A program made the position numbers and the translations under genes. Of a stretch of 29,733 nucleotides of DNA, positions 23,149 to 29,733 are shown in pieces. The notes beneath the pieces were generated by a model, which had not been told where the DNA came from, ran no database searches, and worked only from the letters and a program-made list of their open reading frames with translations. This DNA comes from Paulinella micropora (Eukaryota; Cercozoa; Imbricatea; Euglyphida): the NCBI GenBank assembly GCA_009731375.1, contig BJOX01000327.1, positions 244,397 through 274,129 of the forward strand, given 5' to 3'. Numbering within the stretch: the first letter of the stretch is position 1; each line of letters begins with the position of its first letter.

Positions 23149-23367
23149 ATGTCGGAGGAATTTCTATGTAATTTTCTTTGCGGCGCAGTCGTGGCGCCGA
23201 GTCTGTTTGCTATGCAAGAGGCGCAGGACTATGACTCAATGGATGCTCGTGCGGAGAGAGTCCAAGCTAGGCCCGACAAGCCCAAATTCATGAAGAAGTT
23301 GAATGACATCACCATTTGTTTCCTCACCAACTATCTCGGTGTAGGCAGGGCGGGGGGTATCACATAA
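23149..23367 (+). CDS. Possible small gene or 5' exon, unknown product
   Basis: After an AG at 23137-23138 the frame starts MSEEFLCNFLCGAVVAPSLF and continues with an acidic then basic segment (EAQDYDSMDARAERVQ, PDKPKFMKKLNDITI). It reads to a TAA at 23365-23367, 72 residues. Possible donors (GTGTAG, GTAGGC) at 23339-23344 would instead make it an exon ending near NYLG. Composition is protein-like and unlike the neighbouring repeats. No recognised family; it may also begin left of the gap. Confidence 0.35.
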   Translation: MSEEFLCNFLCGAVVAPSLFAMQEAQDYDSMDARAERVQARPDKPKFMKKLNDITICFLTNYLGVGRAGGIT

Positions 23368-24156
23368 CTAAGCACAACTCGTTTCGCCGTTCTCTCACCC
23401 TCCTCCCCCTCCTCCCTCCTCTTCCTCCTTTTCCTCCTCCTCTTCCCGCCCCACTTCCAGTTCGTCGTACTTAACAACTGAAATCCGCTCATTGTTGTTA
23501 CAAGGAATCAGTAACCAATTGGTAGCTGCCACCGGAGCCCCCTCAAATTTTGCCACCAGCGTCGAGGCAGTGCCACCGCTTCTTAATTTATCCTAACTCA
23601 CCGAATTCCTGAGACAAGACTCAGTTTTGACTTGTAAACCGCTTCTCTCATTTTTATCTTTTGGGTTCGACTTTCACTTTTCAAGTTTGCTTCCCTGTTT
23701 TACTTGGGTCTCGCGCTTGTCACTCAATTTTCTTCGATGATGATAGGCAAGTCACTTTTGTCTGTAGTAAGAGTGCTAGCGATTAAACTGTACTGATTTA
23801 TTAAGTAAATTGAACATTCAAGTAAGCTAATATGAACTGTACAGAACTTGTGACCGTTTCAAGCACATTCGAGTGAGTCTCTCGGATTCCCAACAACAAC
23901 AAGTTGTCAACAACAAAAATAACAAAAACAGCTGTCAACAACAGCAACAAACACATCCGGAGGATTGCCCCCGCGCGGCCCCAGTTCTCATGCCTACCTA
24001 GGGGCCCCGTCGGAGTCCGTCTCATGCCTACCTACTAGTAGGGGCCGCCCCGCCGGGGTTGAGGATGCGGGCAACTTAGCGCTTCGGGCACTAATTTAGA
24101 GTATCGGCGGCGGAATGAATACCGGCACGGTACCGGAATGAACTGTACCGGACCAA

Positions 24157-24174
24157 ATTATTAATATTAATAAT
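24157..24174. repeat. 18-bp perfect palindrome
   Basis: ATTATTAATATTAATAAT is its own reverse complement. Significance unknown in AT-rich DNA. Confidence 0.85.
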
Positions 24175-24723
24175 CATTGAATTATGTTAAACTTTCTTCA
24201 CTGAGTTTATACAGAACTAATAGAATAGCTGCTATGCTGATCAAAAATCGACTTTTCACCACAGATTTTCCGGGAAAAATACTGAAAAACTTGAAATGAA
24301 CGAGTGGCACCTCAAATCGTTCTACATTGTCAGTTTTGCTACTTTTCACACCGGAAGAAAGTCGAAATATAAACTAAAGGTGTTTTTCAACTTAATTATA
24401 ATACATGCTTTACGTATTGCCATGATATCTCATTCCAGAACCGTGTTAGACCATATTAATACAATACATCAATTCTGTGGACAGTACCGGGCCTGCATAT
24501 GTAATGCGTGTCGTTAGAGCCATTACGTGTGTCCGGCCTAATATGTTCCCGCTCTTTGCCTTGGCGCGTTCTTCTAATAAAGTTTAACTTGCAGACGATC
24601 TACTCAGCTTAGATTTGACTCCGGTTTAGTACAGTAGTCTAACAGGTTATGAAGCCTTGAAGCGTGATAGCAAAGCCTGATAAACTTTATTCACTTATTC
24701 CATTTTTCAGCGTTTTTCGTGAG

Positions 24724-24777
24724 GTGTGGAAGGCTACCACAGAAAAAACGAGCTGGTGACGTGTGGAAGGCTATCAC
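24724..24777. repeat. Direct repeat of 17 bp, 37 bp apart
   Basis: GTGTGGAAGGCTACCAC at 24724-24740 and GTGTGGAAGGCTATCAC at 24761-24777 (one mismatch). It lies just left of the hairpin at 24803-24851 and near the probable left edge of the virus-like block, so it could mark the junction. Confidence 0.75.
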
Positions 24778-24802
24778 CAAATCAGGTGAAGTAGATAAAT
24801 AA

Positions 24803-24851
24803 CAAATTTACTATACCGTTTTTCGTACCTCAAAACGGCCTTATAAATTTG
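24803..24851. repeat. 20-bp imperfect inverted repeat, 9-nt loop
   Basis: Arms 24803-24822 and 24832-24851 match at 16 of 20 positions as reverse complements: outer 8 bp CAAATTTA/TAAATTTG and inner 7 bp CCGTTTT/AAAACGG are perfect. It may be a terminal hairpin or terminator of the element that begins here (inference). Confidence 0.75.
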
Positions 24852-24970
24852 TTTTGTCTTCTCCTGTTCATTTCCCGCAAATCAATACTAAGCCTTAAAA
24901 CAGCAAAATAAAAAAACAAAAATTTTTGATAAATACAAGAAAGCAGAATAAAGAAATCTCTCTTACTCTA

Positions 24971-25012
24971 CTTCAAAAAAATTTTTGAAGAATAACGAAC
25001 CGCTTCGTTATT
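24971..25012. repeat. Two adjacent hairpins before the first element gene
   Basis: CTTCAAAAA-AA-TTTTTGAAG (24971-24990) is followed directly by AATAACGAA-CCGC-TTCGTTATT (24991-25012); both stems are 9 bp and perfect. They sit 35 bp upstream of the zinc-finger start codon. They could be a transcription end signal for a gene further left, or a replication or integration end structure. Confidence 0.85.
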
Positions 25013-25047
25013 CCTTATAAAGACTAACGAAAAATATATTTATATCA

Positions 25048-25215
25048 ATGGAGAGATATTTAAGACCTAATTCTAAACAATTATATGAACAAAAAAATAG
25101 AGAACAAAGGAACAAGAAAGCAAAAGAAAAAATAAAATGTGAATGTGGAGCAGAAGTATCAAGAGCGAATTTATCAAGACATAAAAGAACACACAACCGC
25201 ACACGGGAAAGGTGA
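25048..25215 (+). CDS. Small C2H2-type zinc-finger protein (55 aa)
   Basis: ATG at 25048 lies in an AT-rich leader with a TATAAAG-type box at 25016-25022. The product is 55 residues: a Lys/Gln/Arg-rich N-terminal helix (YEQKNREQRNKKAKEK) and one finger, CECGAEVSRANLSRHKRTH. The spacing there is C-x-C then H-x3-H; the short C-x-C knuckle is unusual for a classical C-x2-C finger. Such tiny finger proteins are common in large DNA viruses of protists and their satellite viruses. A DNA-binding role is inference. It is convergent with the integrase gene, 144 bp apart. Confidence 0.72.
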   Translation: MERYLRPNSKQLYEQKNREQRNKKAKEKIKCECGAEVSRANLSRHKRTHNRTRER

Positions 25216-25225
25216 GGCTAAAAAG

Positions 25226-25300
25226 CACACCCGCAGACTTCTGGTGTGGACAACTTTACACAGAAAGCAGAAAAGTTGTCCAAGTAAAAATCCAACTTGG
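25226..25300. terminator. Three overlapping hairpins between convergent genes
   Basis: CACACC/GGTGTG (25226-25231 with 25243-25248), GGACAACTTT/AAAGTTGTCC (25248-25257 with 25272-25281, perfect 10 bp) and CCAAGT/ACTTGG (25280-25285 with 25295-25300). They lie between the 3' ends of the zinc-finger and integrase genes, where a bidirectional 3'-end signal is expected. Mimivirus-type viruses use hairpins to set mRNA 3' ends, so the same use here is plausible but inferred. Confidence 0.65.
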
Positions 25301-25359
25301 TGTAATTTTAGCGACAACCCCTAGGTGGCTGGTGTGAGAAGTGTTTTGAAGATTTTTTA

Positions 25360-26367
25360 TCAAAGGTCGAGTATTACTTTCTTCTTTCTTATTCTATCTG
25401 AAGTTCTTACATTACTTTCATCAATGCTTTCTCGTTTTAATAATCTATTAGTATTTCGTTCCTTAGTTATTTTTTTCTCTTTATCTTTTATTTGTTCTTC
25501 ATCATCTACTGATTTAGTAAATTTAGTTTTTAGAAGTTCTCGCGGTGATACTAATTCATTATCACCTAGCACAATTTTAAATCCGGTTCGTCCCTTGACT
25601 TTATATATAGTCTTACTGAAGGTCTTTCCACCTTTTGCAAACATCAACTTCTTGTTTTCCTTACGGACATTATCGCCGATATTGAATTCATTAATTAAAT
25701 TATCACGGGTTATTTTCTGTTTATTTTTATCTCTTCTAGCAAAGACATCCACAGGTTTGGCTTGAATTCCTCTATGAACTTTATGATTATACGCATTTAC
25801 TAAGTCTTGAATATAACTAACCCAATCAAAATTTCTATTTGTTTCAAATAATAAATCCAACCACCTTCTAATACTTCTTATCACTCTATCAACAACCGCA
25901 AGCGCTCTATGGTCGCCGACTTCAACGACATCATGTTTAATACCATTTTGAATAAAATAATCACGAGTTGCTCCTTTGTATTCTCCTCCGCTGTCGGTAG
26001 TAATTGATTTCGGTTTATAAGGTATAGACTTTAAAGCATAATATACTTCTTTCGCTGTTTTATTTTTTAATGGAATGATTATTAAAAATCTTGAATGACA
26101 ATCAATCCAAACTAACATCCAAGCATACCCCTTATTTCCTTTCTTATCTTTTATCTTACTCATATCTGCTAAGTCAAGAAAGACTTGGTCTAATGGTTTA
26201 TCTACCCATATCGTGTTCCATATTTTCGGGTTTTTCTTTTGGTGGTGTATTTCAAGGGCTTCTTCTTCTTTCGTCCTTTTTGTTTCTTCTCCAGTTGGTG
26301 TGTCCTCAAGTTGGCTATCCGCATTCTGTGTATTAATAATTGTGTGCTTATGGTCTAAATCGGGCAT
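25360..26367 (-). CDS. Retroviral-type integrase (rve superfamily, DDE/D)
   Basis: 335 residues. The rve core spans about 60-205. First acidic residue in VFLDLADMS (D65), then the strand pattern YAWMLVWIDCHSRFLI with PLKNKTAKEV. The second is in ITTDSGGEY (D125). The third is at VVDRVIRSIRRW (D160), 35 positions on, where most relatives have Glu. NAYNHKVHRGIQAKP (191-205) is the usual end of the core. A C-terminal SH3/chromo-like part (about 218-275) follows: FNIGDNVRKENKK, then YKVKGRTGFKI and SPRELLKTKF. The tail is basic. No HHCC zinc-binding domain is visible at the N-terminus, which is instead short and acidic. It catalyses element insertion into host DNA. Its start lies 7 bp after the stop of the coiled-coil gene, so the two are probably cotranscribed. 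Confidence 0.92.
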   Translation of the reverse strand: MPDLDHKHTIINTQNADSQLEDTPTGEETKRTKEEEALEIHHQKKNPKIWNTIWVDKPLDQVFLDLADMSKIKDKKGNKGYAWMLVWIDCHSRFLIIIPLKNKTAKEVYYALKSIPYKPKSITTDSGGEYKGATRDYFIQNGIKHDVVEVGDHRALAVVDRVIRSIRRWLDLLFETNRNFDWVSYIQDLVNAYNHKVHRGIQAKPVDVFARRDKNKQKITRDNLINEFNIGDNVRKENKKLMFAKGGKTFSKTIYKVKGRTGFKIVLGDNELVSPRELLKTKFTKSVDDEEQIKDKEKKITKERNTNRLLKRESIDESNVRTSDRIRKKKVILDL

Positions 26368-26374
26368 TATATAG

Positions 26375-26893
26375 TTAAAATTTTAAGAAACATTTTTCAA
26401 TATCATTATTTTTTTCTTTCTTATTTACCTTTTCAGATTGATTATAAACATTAACGGATATATTTGACTTTTTACCCTTCCCTTTCTTTGGCTTTGGCAT
26501 CTCTTCTTCACTTTCACTCTCACTACTTTCACTCTCCTCTTGTTCAACCACTTGTTTCTTTTTTTGCTTCACCCTCTTACTCTCTGCTTTCGCTCTCTTG
26601 ATTTTCATTTTCGCCATCTTTTCGGCAATTATATCAGTGAAATCAACCTCGTCCTCACTCTCACTCTTTTCCTCTGGGCTATCATTATCTTGTTCAGTAA
26701 TAATATCCTTAGCCAAGTTCTTTTCTTCAATTTGCTTTATTCGTTCCTCCATATCTTCGTCTTCTTGCTTTACAGCATTTCGGTATTGTGCTAATACATT
26801 TTTAGCATGCTCCATCTTTCGCTGTTTCGCTTTCGCTTTTATTCCTTCCACAGCACTACCCCAATTCTTACGACTTGCTTCAGCGGATGGCAT
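26375..26893 (-). CDS. Charged coiled-coil protein, unknown function
   Basis: 172 residues, very rich in Lys and Glu. The first half is predicted helical/coiled coil by eye (GIKAKAKQRKMEHAKNV, then MEERIKQIEEKNLAKD). Next is an acidic segment (SPEEKSESEDEVDF), a basic helix (KMKIKRAKAESKRVKQKKKQ), a Ser/Glu tract (ESESSESESEEE) and a Lys-rich tail. No enzymatic motif. It is the first gene of a two-gene leftward unit with the integrase. A nucleic-acid-binding or virion/scaffold role is possible but unsupported. The start ATG at 26893-26891 is preceded on its strand by AT-rich DNA with AGTATAGA. Confidence 0.8.
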   Translation of the reverse strand: MPSAEASRKNWGSAVEGIKAKAKQRKMEHAKNVLAQYRNAVKQEDEDMEERIKQIEEKNLAKDIITEQDNDSPEEKSESEDEVDFTDIIAEKMAKMKIKRAKAESKRVKQKKKQVVEQEESESSESESEEEMPKPKKGKGKKSNISVNVYNQSEKVNKKEKNNDIEKCFLKF

Positions 26894-26993
26894 TCTATAC
26901 TAAGATTAATATATTTTAGTATTTTTTAATAATTAATTGATAAATAAATTAATTCCATATAAAGATAAAGATAAAAATATACATAAAGCGACA
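26894..26993. promoter_or_regulatory. Divergent AT-rich promoter region
   Basis: 100 bp separate the start codons of the coiled-coil gene (leftward) and the GIY-YIG gene (rightward). Almost entirely A/T, with TCTATACT next to the leftward start and CATATAAAG at 26957-26965 about 30 bp before the rightward start. Both resemble TATA boxes. No consensus motif shared by all element genes could be established by eye. Confidence 0.55.
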
Positions 26994-27533
26994 ATGCCAG
27001 ACTATAAGCAAGGAAAGATTTATTCAATAAGGTCTCACCAGACAGACCAGATTTACATCGGCTCTACAACAGAACCATTACATAAAAGGCTATATAAGCA
27101 TAGACAAGATTTTAAAATACAGAAGAAACAACTATCATCTAAAGAAATTATAAAATATGAGGACAATTACATCGAATTGATAGAAGAATTTCCCTGCAAC
27201 AATGTATATGAACTAAGAAAAAGGGAAGGAGAATTAATCAGACAAACAGAAAATTGTGTTAATAAATACATAGCGGGAAGAACAAAAAAAGAGTGGGATG
27301 AAGAACATAAAAATGATTTAAAACAATATCATAAAGAATACAACAACCGAAATAGAGAAAATATAAAACAACAAAGAAAACAATATTTTGAAGAATATTA
27401 TGAAAAAAATAAAATGTATTATCAACAAAGACAGAAAGAATATCGAAAACAAAATAAAGAGATTGTAGCAAAGAAAGCAAGAGAATATTACAATCGAAAT
27501 AAAAGAATAGGACTAGCAACATTCAATTTTTGA
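26994..27533 (+). CDS. GIY-YIG family endonuclease
   Basis: 179 residues from the ATG at 26994, chosen because it directly precedes the domain. An in-frame ATG 57 bp upstream would add an AT-derived leader. N-terminal nuclease domain: KIYSI (the GIY position, residues 8-12), IYIGSTTEPLHKRLYKHR (YIG at 21-23, catalytic Arg in KRLYKHR) and the Glu in YELRKREGELI (E78). The second half is a repetitive Lys/Asn/Tyr/Glu helix with EYNNRN, EYYEKN and EYYNRN units, a tail seen on many giant-virus and satellite-virus GIY-YIG proteins. Expected role: DNA cleavage in element mobility, recombination or competitor DNA breakage. The fibre-like gene starts 33 bp downstream on the same strand. Confidence 0.9.
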   Translation: MPDYKQGKIYSIRSHQTDQIYIGSTTEPLHKRLYKHRQDFKIQKKQLSSKEIIKYEDNYIELIEEFPCNNVYELRKREGELIRQTENCVNKYIAGRTKKEWDEEHKNDLKQYHKEYNNRNRENIKQQRKQYFEEYYEKNKMYYQQRQKEYRKQNKEIVAKKAREYYNRNKRIGLATFNF

Positions 27534-27566
27534 AATACCGATATTATTTTTTTTCCTTAATATACG

Positions 27567-29733
27567 ATGGGAAGTCAATACAAGAGTTTGTTGGGGCTCA
27601 GTCAAATAGATGCCGATTCGGCTAACATAGCCAACCTCGATCTAACAAACACTAATATTACAGGTTTAAATACAGACAGAGTGCCAGAAGATGAAAACCC
27701 TTTGAACCTCTACTATACTGATTTACGATTTGACACAAGATTATCTACCAAATCAACAACAGATGTCAAAGAAGGAAAAAATTTATACTACACAGAGCAA
27801 CGAGTAAGGGACAATGACGAAGTCAAAGCCTCAACTCAACACAGAAGCAATACTTCCAATCCACACCAAACCAGTTTATATAATTTGATAGACACAAACA
27901 TATCCGCTCCAACGGTCGGGCAATACTTAACATATAATGATGTAGATGGTAAATGGAGGAATACCACCATTGGGTCAATTGATACACTCACCGATGTAGT
28001 CATAACAGCACCAATTGCTATGAATAGTTATCTAACATATAACTCAATAAACTGGGTCAATAAAACATTTCCAATAAATGTGGATGAATTCGGCAACATT
28101 AGTATGGGTGGTAATTTGAATATAACGGGAGTTAATTTACTAAATACCAAAGATGTCGATACTTGGATATCAGAGCATGAAGACAATAATGATAAAGTGT
28201 CAGCGGACGGCTCAATTAATACACACAGCGATGTTTTGATTACAAGCACACCCGCCGATAACCAACTGCTCATTTATTCAACAGGCCAATGGCGCAATAC
28301 AAACTCTCCATTTCTAAGATTGGATGGCCTCACTATGATGTTTGGAGATTTAAATATGGGAGGTTTTAATGTATCAAATGTCGGTAATGTTGATGGTATT
28401 GATGTTTCTGCTCTTGATAGTTCGGTTGTAAAACTAACAGGAGACCAAACCATAACAGGGAATAAAACATTTACTACTTATGTGGCCGTAAAAGACACAA
28501 ATCCATTAAACACAGGTAAGTTATTCTTCAACTATAACAATAATATGGGTTCTATTTATTCGTCGGAGGCGGGTGGTGCAACAGGCTATCCACTAACTAT
28601 TGTAGGCTCGTCCATACTTTTTGCTCCAACAACAGGTGGTGGAATGACATTGACAAATAATGTTTTAAATTTTAACAGCACGACAGCAATCAGCGGTCTG
28701 CCAGCACCATTCTATGATGGCGATGCTTCAACAAAAGCATATACCGATACGAAACTAGCCAAGGACGGCACAACGGCTATGACTGGCAGTTTAAATATGG
28801 GAGGATTTTCAATAACAAATGTAAATTTAGTTGATGGTATTGATGTTTCGGCTATTGATACCGCAGTCGTCAAACTAACAGGAGACCAAACCATAGCAGG
28901 AACCAAAACATTCAGCAACATAATAAATGCTAGTGCGGGGATTGATATGAAAAGCCAAAGTATAACAAATGTTAATCTTGTTGATGGTGTTGATGTTTCT
29001 ACTCTTGATACTTCTGTCGTTAAACTAACAGGAGACCAAACCATAGCAGGGAATAAAAAATTTACTTCAACAATAGAAGTGCGAGGTGCTACTGCTCCAA
29101 CCGCTTTTGATGGTATCGGTATCGCCTTTGATACGGCGACAAATATAGGAGAGATTGTGGCACAAAAAATAGCAACCGCGAGTTATTATCCAATACAAAT
29201 AACGGGTTCGTATGTTGAGTTATATGCGGGGGATAATGTAATCGCGACAGCAACGGGCACGACACTATCTTTAAACAACAGAAAAATAACAAACTTAGCC
29301 ACACCAACAGCAACAACAGACGGGGCGACAAAANNNNNNNNNNCATTATTGATGGAGCAATAGTCGGTTGGGTAAATGCTTCGGGGTTAGATTGTAATAG
29401 TAGCAAAATAGCAAACCTTGGAACTCCGACATTATCAACGGACGGAGCAACAAAAGGATATGCGGACACATTGGACGGGCAAAATGTAAAACTAACAGGC
29501 GACCAAACAATAACAGGAATTAAAATATTTAATGGAAGTAGAAATGATGTAAGGGCACTGAATTTGTTAAGCCAAGCCGATTTCAATAATGTGGATATCA
29601 TTAATGGTGGAAATATAACATATAATGGGGCGAGGATATTAAACCAAAACGGAGGAGACATATTCTTTTCACAGACGACGGGCGATTATCAGTATTTCTT
29701 ATTTACTCTAAATACTGCTTCAAGTGGAACCGC
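27567..29733 (+). CDS. Tail-fibre-like repetitive structural protein (3' partial, with gap)
   Basis: Open from ATG 27567 to the 10-N gap (589 codons); an open frame with the same repeats continues after it to the window end. The N-terminus carries two LYYTD/LYYTE units (residues 48-52 and 73-77; NLYYTEQRVRDND), a hallmark of phage tail-fibre repeats. SNPHQTSLYNL and APTVGQYLTYNDVDGKW follow, as in fibre shaft repeats. Later come tandem units containing the word VVKLTGDQTI-x-G-x-K-x-F at about residues 287, 434 and 484, each preceded by VDGIDVSA or VDGVDVST, plus TDGATK/DASTKAYTD words. A fourth unit is visible after the gap. Probably trimeric, beta-rich and involved in attachment to a host cell or virion (inference from these repeat types). 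No signal peptide or TM segment seen. The two sides of the gap are in different frames as drawn, which the arbitrary N length explains. Confidence 0.82.
29334..29343. other. Assembly gap (10 N) within the fibre-like gene
   Basis: Placeholder gap next to a DGATK repeat word that recurs on both sides; likely collapsed repeat sequence. Confidence 0.97.

Larger units (their letters stand above)
23368..24800. other. About 1.4 kb without a supported gene
   Basis: Contains CCT-rich (23396-23445) and CAA-rich (23893-23950) simple sequence. It has a short duplicated CTCATGCCTACCTA word (23987-24000, 24023-24036) beside the palindrome CCTACTAGTAGG, and a GC-rich patch near 24030-24060. From 24150 on it is AT-rich unique DNA. 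ORFs here are short and unconvincing. Confidence 0.5.
24852..29733. mobile_element. Left part of an endogenous Polinton-like virus / virophage / Maverick-type element
   Basis: From about 24.85 kb the sequence becomes AT-rich, free of microsatellites and introns, and densely packed with intact ORFs separated by short spacers and hairpins. The gene set (small C2H2 finger, rve integrase, coiled-coil protein, GIY-YIG endonuclease, tail-fibre-like repeat protein) is one seen together in Polinton-like viruses and integrating virophages. An rve integrase near one end is characteristic of those elements. The left boundary is inferred; I found no terminal inverted repeat because the right end is outside the window. 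Hallmark capsid and ATPase genes are not in view, so the exact class is open. A misassembled free virus is an alternative. Confidence 0.72.

Noticed and set aside
23801-24025. Minus-strand ORF with a hydrophobic stretch
   Set aside because: The hydrophobic run is a translation of a (GTT)n-type tract; no other support.
26937-26993. Upstream ATG extending the GIY-YIG protein by 19 residues
   Set aside because: The extension is translated AT-rich promoter sequence containing the TATA-like box; the ATG at 26994 sits directly before the nuclease domain.

Overview
The window looks like nuclear DNA of a eukaryote, most likely a protist or alga. It has a GT-AG intron-rich gene, extremely expanded microsatellites, a decayed LINE, a MITE-like palindrome and, at its right end, an AT-rich intron-free block of virus-like genes. 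The lineage cannot be fixed from the sequence alone. Four runs of N (1537-1931, 6803-7135, 22626-23114, 29334-29343) are assembly gaps.

Layout. Positions 1-1188 hold (TAA)n and (TACA)n arrays, a tRNA-like (SINE-type) segment on the minus strand and a perfect hairpin. Positions 1189-14358 carry one plus-strand gene that I could chain through 16 exons by consistent AG/GT boundaries and reading phase. It gives about 604 residues and lacks its N-terminus. The product is a single-pass membrane protein: a Cys-containing ectodomain with HYR/Ig-like strand motifs, one transmembrane helix encoded across the last intron, and a 55-residue tail. Its introns are made almost entirely of tetranucleotide or CT microsatellites. 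Several introns contain serial partial copies of the neighbouring exon's boundary; the largest series has 17 copies of one acceptor edge.

Positions 14359-19167 have no confident gene. I note two or three coding-like fragments and a cluster of TTACCAATTGGTAA palindromes. Positions 19168-20876 (minus) are the 3' part of a non-LTR retrotransposon reverse transcriptase, frameshifted and lacking the catalytic YxDD box. Positions 20877-22625 are trinucleotide and CT arrays, with a 120-bp inverted-repeat element sitting between complementary (CTT)n and (AAG)n arrays. Positions 23115-24800 hold a weak exon candidate and several palindromes.

From about 24.8-24.9 kb to the end the composition changes: compact, AT-rich, intronless genes with hairpins between them. 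In order these are a small C2H2-type zinc-finger protein (+), a retroviral-type rve integrase (-), a charged coiled-coil protein (-), a GIY-YIG endonuclease (+) and a long repetitive phage-tail-fibre-like protein (+, running off the window). This is best read as the left end of an endogenous Polinton-like virus, virophage or Maverick-type element. The integrase would serve chromosomal insertion and the fibre-like protein possible host attachment. Capsid, ATPase and polymerase genes would lie to the right if the reading is correct.
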